Source of the DNA: SM23-62 sp964575235 | GTDB lineage: Bacteria > Bacteroidota > Bacteroidia > Bacteroidales > SM23-62 | DNA length: 25,411 nt | NCBI GenBank assembly: GCA_964575235.1 | Contig: CAZNQG010000048.1 | Location: 1-25,411 of the forward strand | Direction: 5' to 3' | In this document: positions 8,119 through 16,013 of the stretch, piece after piece | How the letters are laid out: the number at the start of each line of letters is the position of its first letter | Numbering within the stretch: position 1 is the first letter of the stretch | Notes under the pieces: generated by a model | Told to the model about the DNA's origin: nothing | The model's database searches: none | What the model saw: only the letters and a program-made list of their open reading frames with translations | Made by a program: the position numbers and the translations under genes

Positions 8119-9363
8119 TTACGATGGCCTCACAAGCCTGCCCAGGAAAATTATACATCCGGTCCGTTCATCGCGAATGAAGTAAAGGAACGGATGATCT
8201 GCATTAAATCGCACCAAGGGTTCCCTTAGGGAAGATTTCAGGCTGATGACAGCCCCGGTGGCAGCCGCGGCTTCCGTTCCCTTCTCGCTCACCTCGATGA
8301 AAGCCTTGTGTATGACCTCATCGATGAACAGGTTCTTTTCCCCGTTCATTCCTGAAAAGTCCGCCTCATGGCTGAAAGCCTTGTGCATTCCCATGGCGGA
8401 CAATTCCCTGCTCAGGTTCATTTTCAGTTCTACGGTGAATTTGGGAAAGGAAAGATAGACCTCGGTCGGTTCGAACCGTTCCTCCATTTTCCGGAGACGC
8501 TCCCGGTCAAGCACCCGGCTGACCATCTTCCAGCCATCAACCGACCTGGGCAGGATGACCATCATGGAAAACCGGTCCTCCCGGTAAGGCAGGATGAGGC
8601 ACTGAACATCTTCGTCCTCGTAATAGGGCAGGGTCTGGGCCATGTGCATGAAGTCCGTCATCAGGGTTTGCTGGGGACTGACACGGAAGATTGCCGGGGT
8701 CGTGCTGTTCTCGTCGAATGACCATTTCCACTTACCGTTAAAATAGATCGCGTTGGTCAGGACCATCCGGGTGTCGGCATCCAGGACACCGGGCCCGATC
8801 AGGTCCCGGATCTTCTGCCGGGTCTCTTCTTCCACCCAGAGGTTGATCCGTTTCCGGCTCTCTTCCCGGCTGTCTTCCAGGATGAAATCCAATTCCGTCA
8901 GGGGGGCATCGTACCAGCGGGAGAGGTTCTGCATGTATTCGGGCAGAAAACCGAAACCCTCCTGGGCCCAGATGGCGTTGGCCAGACTGATCTCCGTGCC
9001 CGGAAGGGAATCGCCTGACAGGATCAGGTCTTTCAGCTCTTTTTCGGCAGGGTCCAGCATGTCCGAAGAAGGGACATACATTGCCCCGCTCATCTGTTCC
9101 GCGGTTTCTCCATGCGCCCCGGAATAAACCATGGCCATGACGGTATGGATGCTGTATGGTGAAAAGACCAGATTGTCCGACGGGGCTTGGACCTGCCTGA
9201 ACAGATCCATTGCAAACCGGTTGCTCGACTCGGCAAGACCTTCCGGGCTGATCCCGCCCGGGGATCTGACGGTCCCGTTTGCAGATGGTTTCTGGGACTT
9301 GCATCCGGCAAGGGCCGCAAGCAGGCAGAGTACCAGAAGAGGAATAAAGCCGCGATGTTTCAT
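8119..9363 (-). CDS. Serpin family lipoprotein protease inhibitor
   Basis: This 414-residue protein is a full-length serpin behind a lipoprotein signal, with lipobox LAGC and lipidated C21. It is therefore membrane-anchored, probably outside the cytoplasm. The serpin fold is shown by DNLVFSPYSIHTVMAMVYSGA near the N-terminus and by FNADHPFLYFIRD near the C-terminus. The hinge of the reactive loop, EKGTEAAAATG (about 360-370), has the small residues needed for loop insertion, so it should be an inhibitor and not just a serpin-shaped protein. Counting from the hinge, P1 is K376 and P1' is S377, which predicts trypsin-like targets, although the loop is two residues longer than in antitrypsin and P1 could shift. 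The Tannerella serpin miropin is a known relative with a Lys P1. It is probably co-transcribed with the DUF3267 gene. Confidence 0.95.
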   Translation of the reverse strand: MKHRGFIPLLVLCLLAALAGCKSQKPSANGTVRSPGGISPEGLAESSNRFAMDLFRQVQAPSDNLVFSPYSIHTVMAMVYSGAHGETAEQMSGAMYVPSSDMLDPAEKELKDLILSGDSLPGTEISLANAIWAQEGFGFLPEYMQNLSRWYDAPLTELDFILEDSREESRKRINLWVEEETRQKIRDLIGPGVLDADTRMVLTNAIYFNGKWKWSFDENSTTPAIFRVSPQQTLMTDFMHMAQTLPYYEDEDVQCLILPYREDRFSMMVILPRSVDGWKMVSRVLDRERLRKMEERFEPTEVYLSFPKFTVELKMNLSRELSAMGMHKAFSHEADFSGMNGEKNLFIDEVIHKAFIEVSEKGTEAAAATGAVISLKSSLREPLVRFNADHPFLYFIRDERTGCIIFLGRLVRPS

Positions 9364-9524
9364 GGCAAGTACAATTTGTTTTTCAATTTCGCCCTGATTG
9401 GCAATTTACGAAAAAACAACTCCGCGAGAAACGATGCCGACGGGCCATCGCCTGATTTTCTTGTTTTACCCGATATTTCTTCGGCTCCTTCCGGGAAAAA
9501 TTCGATAGTTGACCTGAAATTTGA

Positions 9525-9532
9525 TAGATTTG
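9525..9532 (+). promoter_or_regulatory. -7 promoter box for the DUF3109-dipeptidase unit
   Basis: TAGATTTG matches TAnnTTTG exactly and ends 20 bases before the ATG at 9553. This argues for the short start of the DUF3109 gene, since any upstream start would lie before the transcript begins. The -33 region is weak: TTCG at 9501 has the right spacing. Confidence 0.5.
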
Positions 9533-9552
9533 TGGATCGTTTATCCAATGGC

Positions 9553-10167
9553 ATGAAGAAGGACCTGCCCACGATGATGGAGATCGGCGATAAGGTGGTA
9601 AGCCTCGACCTTATTAGCTGTAAGTTTGCCTGCGACCTGGAACAATGCAGGGGCGTATGCTGCGTTGAGGGTGAATCGGGTGCACCGCTTGAGCCGGAGG
9701 AGCTGCAGATCCTTGAGGAAGAATACCCGGGCATAAGGCCATTCTTGCGGGATGAAGGCCTGCGTGCCATAGAAGCACAGGGGAAGTGGGTCGTGGATGC
9801 CGATCAGGAAACGGTCACCCCTCTGATCGGGGGAAAGGAGTGCGCCTATGTAGTCTTCGAGGGCTCTACGGCACGATGCGGCATTGAAAGAGCTTACGAA
9901 GCAGGTGCAACCTCCCTGCAGAAGCCGATCTCCTGCCACATTTATCCGATCCGGCTGAAGCAGTACAAGGGATTTACGGCCGTTAACTACGACCGCTGGC
10001 CGATCTGCGATCCTGCCAGGGCTTACGGGGAAAAAATGAATATACCGGTCTTCCGGTTCCTCCGCCAGGCCATCATACGAAAATACGGTGAGGAGTTCTA
10101 CCGGAAACTGGAAATCGTTGAGCAGACCATCGGGCAGACAGGTGTTGAGAAGACGCAACCGGATTAA
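9553..10167 (+). CDS. DUF3109 family Cys-rich protein
   Basis: This 204-residue soluble protein is of unknown function. It has nine cysteines: C23, C27, C32, C36 and C37 in the N-terminal CDLEQCRGVCCVEG region, then C97, C109, C128 (PISCHIYP) and C152 (WPICDP). The pattern recalls YkgJ-type zinc or iron-sulfur proteins, so metal binding is a reasonable inference. The EGESGAPLE stretch is a DUF3109 hallmark. The frame is open back to 9187, overlapping the serpin gene, but family members begin close to the IGDKVVSLDL stretch. I take the ATG at 9553; 9574 or 9577 are also possible. The M20 dipeptidase gene begins 25 bases after the stop, suggesting an operon. The gene is divergent from the serpin. 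Confidence 0.85.
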   Translation: MKKDLPTMMEIGDKVVSLDLISCKFACDLEQCRGVCCVEGESGAPLEPEELQILEEEYPGIRPFLRDEGLRAIEAQGKWVVDADQETVTPLIGGKECAYVVFEGSTARCGIERAYEAGATSLQKPISCHIYPIRLKQYKGFTAVNYDRWPICDPARAYGEKMNIPVFRFLRQAIIRKYGEEFYRKLEIVEQTIGQTGVEKTQPD

Positions 10168-10192
10168 ATAATTGCTAACTAATACCAGGATT

Positions 10193-11563
10193 ATGGACCA
10201 AATCAAAACATACATCGAGGATAACAGGCAGCGCTTCCTGGAAGAGCTGTTTGAACTGATCCGGATCCCTTCCGTTTCTGCCAAGCCGGAGAACAATCCG
10301 GACATGCTGAACATGGCGGATCTTCTGAAGGAACAATTACTCACCGCGGGTGCCGACGAAGCCCGTGTTATGGAGACCTCCGGGCAGCCGGTGGTTTTCG
10401 GGTCAAAAATCGTGGATGCAGCATTGCCGACGGTGCTGATTTACGGGCATTATGACGTTCAGCCTCCGGAACCGCTGGACCTGTGGAAATCTCCTCCCTT
10501 CGAGCCGGAAGTACGCAACGGCAAAATCTGGGCCAGGGGGGCAGATGACGATAAAGGCCAGCTTTTCATGCATGTGAAAGCCTTTGAATTCATGGTAAAA
10601 ACGAACCGGCTTCCCTGCAACATCAAGTTCATGATCGAAGGGGAAGAGGAAGTAGGGTCCCCCAGCCTGAAGGAGTTTTGCCGCAAGAACAGGGAATTGC
10701 TGAAATCGGATGTGATCCTGGTATCCGATACGACCATGATTGCTCCGGATATTCCTTCCATTACGGTGGGATTGAGGGGTTTGAGTTACATGGAGGTGGA
10801 GGTGACCGGACCCAACCGGGATCTGCACAGCGGGCTTTTCGGCGGGGCTGTGGTCAATCCGCTGAATGCCCTATGCAAGATGATCGCTTCCCTTACGAAT
10901 GAGAAGAACGAAGTGACCATCAAGGGTTTTTACGACGATGTCCTGGTGCTCAGCCGGGAAGAAAGAGAGGAAATGGCGAAGGAACCCTTCGATCTCAAGG
11001 CATACAGGAAAGAAATCGATGTGGACGAAGTGGACGGGGAAAAAGGTTTCACAACCCTGGAGCGGACGGGCATTCGTCCCAGTCTGGATGTAAATGGGAT
11101 CTGGGGTGGCTATACCGAAGAAGGTGCGAAAACCATCCTTCCCTCAAGAGCGAATGCCAAGATATCCATGCGGCTGGTCCCATACCAGAAATCTAAAAAG
11201 ATCGACAAGCTTTTCGAGGAGCACTTCAAATCCATAGCCCCTCCCGGGATAAGGGTAAAGGTGAAGAGCCTGCACGGGGGGGAGGGATACGTCGCCCCCA
11301 CCGATACGGTTGCCTACCAGGCTGCAAGCAAGGCCGTTGAAAAAACCTTCGGGAAGAAACCCGTCCCCACAAGAAGCGGGGGCAGCATCCCGATCATATC
11401 GGATTTCGAGGAGGTCCTCGGAGTTAAATCCATCCTGCTGGGCTTTGGACTGGAATCGGATGCCATCCACAGCCCCAACGAGAACTACCCCCTGGAGAAC
11501 TTTTACCGGGGCATCGAGACCATCCCCTGGTTTTTCCATTATTACGCAGATATGAGCAGGTAA
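10193..11563 (+). CDS. M20 family dipeptidase (zinc metallopeptidase)
   Basis: This 456-residue cytosolic two-metal exopeptidase belongs to the M20 carnosinase/dipeptidase branch and probably cleaves di- or tripeptides taken up by the cell. Visible site residues are H86 and catalytic D88 in YGHYDVQ, bridging D119 in RGADDDKG, general base E152 and metal ligand E153 in EGEEEVGS, D179 in LVSDTT, and H426 in AIHSPNENYP. The dimerisation domain sits between, with the SRANAKISMRL stretch at its return. The frame opens with a TTG at 10172, but the ATG at 10193 (MDQIKTYIEDN) fits the family. It follows the DUF3109 gene by 25 bases. Confidence 0.93.
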   Translation: MDQIKTYIEDNRQRFLEELFELIRIPSVSAKPENNPDMLNMADLLKEQLLTAGADEARVMETSGQPVVFGSKIVDAALPTVLIYGHYDVQPPEPLDLWKSPPFEPEVRNGKIWARGADDDKGQLFMHVKAFEFMVKTNRLPCNIKFMIEGEEEVGSPSLKEFCRKNRELLKSDVILVSDTTMIAPDIPSITVGLRGLSYMEVEVTGPNRDLHSGLFGGAVVNPLNALCKMIASLTNEKNEVTIKGFYDDVLVLSREEREEMAKEPFDLKAYRKEIDVDEVDGEKGFTTLERTGIRPSLDVNGIWGGYTEEGAKTILPSRANAKISMRLVPYQKSKKIDKLFEEHFKSIAPPGIRVKVKSLHGGEGYVAPTDTVAYQAASKAVEKTFGKKPVPTRSGGSIPIISDFEEVLGVKSILLGFGLESDAIHSPNENYPLENFYRGIETIPWFFHYYADMSR

Positions 11564-11631
11564 TAATAATTACAGATTTCCTGGCAGGAGGTGTCATTCC
11601 TGGAAGGGGTGTGCATAATTTATTATGGTTT

Positions 11632-11671
11632 TTTAAATATTTCCCTGTTTAAAAGGGGGCTGATATTTAAA
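11632..11671. repeat. Inverted repeat upstream of the glnN promoter
   Basis: TTTAAATAT (11632-11640) and ATATTTAAA (11663-11671) are perfect 9-bp inverted copies 22 bases apart. The inner part holds CCC and GGG blocks that could extend the pairing. It ends 6 bases before the -7 box of glnN and covers the -33 region, the place for an operator. The arms are AT-rich, so chance is possible. Confidence 0.45.
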
Positions 11672-11677
11672 TTAATC

Positions 11678-11685
11678 TAACTTTG
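11678..11685 (+). promoter_or_regulatory. -7 promoter box for glnN
   Basis: TAACTTTG is an exact match to TAnnTTTG and lies 33 bases before the glnN ATG. The same octamer precedes prfA. No TTTG is found 19 bases upstream; the inverted repeat occupies that position, which may mean an activator or repressor acts here. Confidence 0.55.
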
Positions 11686-11718
11686 TGTGATCTATAAATC
11701 ACTTAAATCCAGACAGAA

Positions 11719-13908
11719 ATGGCACATCTCAGGTTTCAGGCCCTCCAGGAAGTGCTCAGGCGACAGCCTGCAGAGGTGGTATATCCTTCCAGCAAGATCT
11801 CGGATTATTTCGGGATCAATGTTTTCGACCGGCAGAAAATGCAGAAATACCTTTCGATGGAGGCTTACAGGAGCGTTCAGAAATCCATTGAAAAGGGAAC
11901 CCGTATCGACCGGAAAATGGCCGACGAGGTGGCCGCAGGCATGAAAGCCTGGGCAACCGAACGGGGTGCCACCCATTACACTCACTGGTTCCACCCGCTG
12001 ACGGATGCCACGGCAGAAAAGCACGATGCCTTCATCGAACTGTCGGACAGCGATGCCGTAATTGAAAATTTCTCCGGCTCCAAGCTGGTCCAGCAGGAGC
12101 CCGATGCATCCAGCTTTCCCAGCGGAGGAATACGGAATACCTTCGAAGCCAGGGGATACACGGCCTGGGATCCTTCCTCACCTGCCTTTATCGTTGGCAA
12201 TACGCTGAGCATCCCGACCATTTTCGTTTCCTATACGGGTGAAGCCCTGGACCATAAGACACCCCTGCTGAAATCCATGGCTGCCATTGATAAGGCGGCA
12301 ACGGAAGTCTGCCAGTATTTCGACCGCAGCGTGATCCGGGTGAATCCAACGCTGGGAACCGAGCAGGAATATTTCCTGATAGACGATGCCCTTTTTCACG
12401 CCCGGCCGGACCTGGTGCTGACGGACCGCACACTGATGGGGCATGCCTCTGCCAAGGACCAGCAGCTTGAGGACCATTACTTCAGTTCGATCCCCCAGCG
12501 CGTCTCGGCATTCATGAAGGATTTCGAGATCGAGGCATACAAGCTCGGGATACCGATGAAGACCCGCCACAACGAGGTGGCCCCGAACCAGTTTGAATGT
12601 GCCCCCATCTTTGAAGAGGCCAACCTGGCTGCCGACCACAACCTGTTGCTGATGGACCTGATGAAGACCATAGCCCGGAGGCATAATTTCAGGGTGTTGT
12701 TCCACGAGAAGCCTTTTTCCGGTGTGAACGGATCCGGGAAGCACTGCAACTGGTCCCTGATGACCGATAACGGGATCAACCTGCTTGCACCCGGGAAGAC
12801 CCCGCGTACCAACCTGTTATTCCTCACCTTCCTTGTAAACACCATCAAGGCCGTCCACGAACATGCGGAACTGTTGAAGGCAACCATTGCCTCCGCGGGG
12901 AATGCAAACCGTCTTGGAGGAAACGAGGCACCGCCCTCCATCATGTCGGTTTTCCTGGGGGCCAGGGTGTCCCAGATGCTGGACCTGATCGAGGCCGAAG
13001 TGACGGAACGTAAGATGACGCCGGATGAAAAAACCGAGCTGAAGCTGAACATTGGCAAGATACCCAGGATCTTGCTTGACAATACGGACCGGAACCGGAC
13101 ATCCCCGTTTGCATTTACCGGCAACCGGTTCGAATTCAGGGCCGTGGGTGCATCCGCAAATGCTGCAGCTTCGGTTATTGCTCTCAACGCTGCCGTCGCC
13201 GACCAGCTTACCGTCTTTAACATTGAGGTGAAAGCACTGATGCGGAAAAAGGTGAAGAAGGACGAGGCCATTTTCCAGGTGCTCCGGAAATACATCATCG
13301 AATCCAGGTCCATCCGTTTCGAAGGTAACAATTACGGTGAGGAATGGCTGAAGGAAGCGGCTAAACGAAAGCTGTCAAGCCTTACGGATGTGCCGGAAAT
13401 CATGGATGCCTACCTTTCGGAGAAGAGCGTATCCATGTTTGACCGGCAGGGAGTCCTGGACCGGCGTGAACTGGAAGGAAGGACGGAGGTGAGGCTGGAG
13501 ACCTACATCAAGCGGATCCAGATTGAGGCCAGGGTACTGGGTGACCTGGCGATCAATCACATCCTGCCTACGGCCATCAATTACCAGACTCACCTGATTG
13601 AGAATGTCAAGGGATTGAAAGAGGTCTTCAGTGAGTCGGAGTTTCAGGAACTTGCCAGGGAACGGCTGGCCAGGATCAAGGAAATTTCGGGACACATTTC
13701 CGCCATCATGGTCAAGGTGGAGGAAATGGTGGAGGAACGAAAGAAGGCCAACCGCGTTGAAAATACACGGGAGCGCGCCGGACTGTACAGCAAGAAGGTA
13801 TATCCCTACCTGGAAAACATACGCGACCACATCGACCGGCTTGAGCTCATCGTGGACAACGAGGCCTGGCCGCTTCCGAAATACAGAGAGCTCCTTTTTG
13901 TCCGCTGA
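11719..13908 (+). CDS. glnN: Glutamine synthetase type III
   Basis: This enzyme makes glutamine from glutamate, ammonia and ATP and is a central step in nitrogen assimilation. The 729-residue length fits GSIII (about 725-730), far longer than type I (about 470). The GSIII-specific N-terminus (RFQALQEVL, ISDYFGINVFDR) is followed by the catalytic core with THYTHWFHPLT, NPTLGTEQEYFLID, AKDQQLEDHYF and the HNEVAPNQFE stretch, then GVNGSGKHCNWS, which carries metal and ATP contacts. A long helical C-terminal region follows (about 560-729, rich in Lys and Glu). The start at 11719 (MAHLRFQAL) fits the family and follows a consensus -7 box. The gene stands alone, with about 100 bases before the next one. 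Nitrogen control is likely but shown here only by the upstream dyad. Confidence 0.97.
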   Translation: MAHLRFQALQEVLRRQPAEVVYPSSKISDYFGINVFDRQKMQKYLSMEAYRSVQKSIEKGTRIDRKMADEVAAGMKAWATERGATHYTHWFHPLTDATAEKHDAFIELSDSDAVIENFSGSKLVQQEPDASSFPSGGIRNTFEARGYTAWDPSSPAFIVGNTLSIPTIFVSYTGEALDHKTPLLKSMAAIDKAATEVCQYFDRSVIRVNPTLGTEQEYFLIDDALFHARPDLVLTDRTLMGHASAKDQQLEDHYFSSIPQRVSAFMKDFEIEAYKLGIPMKTRHNEVAPNQFECAPIFEEANLAADHNLLLMDLMKTIARRHNFRVLFHEKPFSGVNGSGKHCNWSLMTDNGINLLAPGKTPRTNLLFLTFLVNTIKAVHEHAELLKATIASAGNANRLGGNEAPPSIMSVFLGARVSQMLDLIEAEVTERKMTPDEKTELKLNIGKIPRILLDNTDRNRTSPFAFTGNRFEFRAVGASANAAASVIALNAAVADQLTVFNIEVKALMRKKVKKDEAIFQVLRKYIIESRSIRFEGNNYGEEWLKEAAKRKLSSLTDVPEIMDAYLSEKSVSMFDRQGVLDRRELEGRTEVRLETYIKRIQIEARVLGDLAINHILPTAINYQTHLIENVKGLKEVFSESEFQELARERLARIKEISGHISAIMVKVEEMVEERKKANRVENTRERAGLYSKKVYPYLENIRDHIDRLELIVDNEAWPLPKYRELLFVR

Positions 13909-13981
13909 TCCGGGCAGGTATAATCTTCCGGTCAATTTACCGTTACATATGTACCCGCTGGGTATATTATTAAAATTCCAC

Positions 13982-13989
13982 TAATTTTA
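13982..13989 (+). promoter_or_regulatory. Candidate -7 box for the PorE-like gene
   Basis: TAATTTTA matches TAnnTTTG at 7 of 8 positions and ends 19 bases before the ATG at 14009. No -33 element is found. It is the best candidate in the 100-base gap after glnN. Confidence 0.35.
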
Positions 13990-14008
13990 CAATGGTAAAC
14001 GACCCGAT

Positions 14009-16003
14009 ATGATGAAATACCTTATATACGTTCTGATTGCCGCAGGACTCATGATGGTTCCCCTCGAGGGACAGGCACAGAAAAGGAAGAAGGACCAGAC
14101 GGCGAAAGCCCGCGAAGCATTTGCCGCCGGTGAATACATGGTTGCCCTTGACCTGTTCAAGGATGCCTATAACAAAGTCGGCGACAGGGACGTAAAAAAC
14201 GAGCTGATTTTCCTCATCGCCGAATGCTACCGGATCACAAACCAGCCGGATAAAGCGGAGCTTCGTTACAAACAGGCTATCCAGAGGGAATACCCCAACC
14301 CGATCATTTACCTCCGCTATGCCGATGCCCTACGCATGGAAGAGGAATATGACGAAGCCATGGAGCATTACCGCAGATACATAGAGCTTGTTCCCGACGA
14401 TCCACGGGGACAGGAAGGCATAACTTCCTGTGAAATGGCCAAGGGATGGCTTGCCAATCCCACCAGCTACGAGGTGGAAAATATGAAATACTTCAATTCC
14501 AGGCAAAGCGATTTCAATCCCTATTACGCCGCGGAGGACTACTCGGTCGTGTATTTCACATCCTCGAGGGACGGCTCTTCCGGGAACGACATCCACGGAG
14601 GCACCGGGGAGGATTTTACCGACATATTTCAGTCCCGCATGGACCGCAAGGGAAAATGGAGCGTCCCGATAGCCCTGGACGAGAACATCAATACGGAATT
14701 TGAAGACGGGACCCCCGTCCTGAACGAGGATTATTCCACCATGTATTTCACCCGCTGCAAGGCCAACAAGAATGCCAATTACGGTTGCCAGATCTATGTG
14801 TCCAACCGGATGGGGGAGACCTGGTCGAAGGCCGAACCCATTCAAATTGCCGACGACAGCGTCGTTATAGCTCATCCCGCCCTCACCCCGGATGAACTGA
14901 CCATGTATTTCATATCCGATATGCCCGGGGGCATTGGGGGAAAAGACATCTGGAAGGTCACCCGCGAAAACACCGGGGCCGACTGGAGCAAACCCGAAAA
15001 CATGGAAGCGCTCAATACGGTCGACGATGAGATGTTCCCCTTTGTCCACAGCGACGGGACCCTGTACTTTTCATCCAACGGAAGGATCGGGATGGGGGGA
15101 CTGGACATTTACATGGCTACTGAACAGGAGGATGGGACCTGGAGCATTGAAAACATGAAGCCCCCGATCAATTCCTCTGCGGATGATTTCGGGATCGTTT
15201 TCGAGAAGGAGATGGAACGCGGATATTTCAGTTCTACCCGCAAAGGCAGGGGCAACGATGAGATTTATATGTTCGCCCTCCCGCCTTTGAAATTCAACAT
15301 CATCGGGGAGGTCAGGGACGACAAGAGCAACGAACTGCTCGACAACACCACGATTAAGGCCATCGGAAGCGACGGCATCACGGTGGAAACCACCACCGCC
15401 GAAGACGGAGCATTCCGCTTCATGATGAAGCCCAATACCGATTACGTTTTCGTTGCCTCCAGGGAAGGCTACCTGAACGGCAAGCAACGCGAAACCACCA
15501 AGGGACAGGATAAAAGCACCGATTTCAGGACCACCATTTATCTGTCAAACATTCTCGAAACCATCGAACTTTCGAACAGCAACGTATTTTACGATTTTGC
15601 CAAATGGGACCTGCGGCCGGAGGCAATGGTATCGCTCGACAAGCTGATCGAAACCCTGAACGACAATCCGACCATCACCATCGAACTCATGGCTCATACC
15701 GATTCGAGGGATTCGGAGGAGTTTAACCTCGAACTTTCCCAGAAACGTGCCCAGTCCGTCGTCGATTACCTCATCGAACGGGGCATCGACCCGGCCAGGC
15801 TCAGCGCCAAAGGTTACGGGGAAAGCATGCCCAAGACCATAACCGTGAGGATCCATGAGAGCTATCCCTACTTTCCGGAAGGAGCCGTGTTGGACGAAGA
15901 TTTTATAAACTCCCTGCCGTCCAGCAGGCAGGAGGAAGCCCACCAGCTCAACCGCCGGACGGAATTCAGGGTAATGAGGACCGATTACAAACCGGCCGGA
16001 TAG
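14009..16003 (+). CDS. PorE-like TPR/propeller/CRD/OmpA envelope protein
   Basis: The 664-residue protein has, in order: a signal peptide with probable cleavage after A23 (GQA before QKRKK), TPR repeats (about 30-145), a PD40-type beta-propeller (about 150-410, repeated DIxxS and YFSS blades), a carboxypeptidase-regulatory-like domain (about 415-500), and a peptidoglycan-binding OmpA domain (about 525-660) with HTDSRDSEEFN, LSQKRAQSVVDYL and LNRRTEF. This is the architecture of PorE of Porphyromonas gingivalis, which links the type IX secretion machine to the cell wall. PorE is a lipoprotein, whereas no lipobox is seen here, so it may be a paralogue. Other Bacteroidota proteins share this layout and no other type IX gene is nearby; a general cell-wall anchor is the alternative. 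purM begins 10 bases after the stop and may be co-transcribed. Confidence 0.82.
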   Translation: MMKYLIYVLIAAGLMMVPLEGQAQKRKKDQTAKAREAFAAGEYMVALDLFKDAYNKVGDRDVKNELIFLIAECYRITNQPDKAELRYKQAIQREYPNPIIYLRYADALRMEEEYDEAMEHYRRYIELVPDDPRGQEGITSCEMAKGWLANPTSYEVENMKYFNSRQSDFNPYYAAEDYSVVYFTSSRDGSSGNDIHGGTGEDFTDIFQSRMDRKGKWSVPIALDENINTEFEDGTPVLNEDYSTMYFTRCKANKNANYGCQIYVSNRMGETWSKAEPIQIADDSVVIAHPALTPDELTMYFISDMPGGIGGKDIWKVTRENTGADWSKPENMEALNTVDDEMFPFVHSDGTLYFSSNGRIGMGGLDIYMATEQEDGTWSIENMKPPINSSADDFGIVFEKEMERGYFSSTRKGRGNDEIYMFALPPLKFNIIGEVRDDKSNELLDNTTIKAIGSDGITVETTTAEDGAFRFMMKPNTDYVFVASREGYLNGKQRETTKGQDKSTDFRTTIYLSNILETIELSNSNVFYDFAKWDLRPEAMVSLDKLIETLNDNPTITIELMAHTDSRDSEEFNLELSQKRAQSVVDYLIERGIDPARLSAKGYGESMPKTITVRIHESYPYFPEGAVLDEDFINSLPSSRQEEAHQLNRRTEFRVMRTDYKPAG

Positions 16004-16013
16004 GATCTGTTGA

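Noticed and set aside
9187..9552. Upstream extension of the DUF3109 frame
   Set aside because: It runs into the serpin gene on the other strand, lacks family similarity, and lies mostly upstream of the exact -7 box at 9525.
12477..13331. Minus-strand frame of 284 codons inside glnN
   Set aside because: Shadow of glnN; composition dominated by Ser and Arg with no domain.
13949..13967. Small hairpin with TACCC/GGGTA arms and a 3-base loop after glnN
   Set aside because: The stem relies on a wobble pair and no T tract follows, so I would not call it a terminator.
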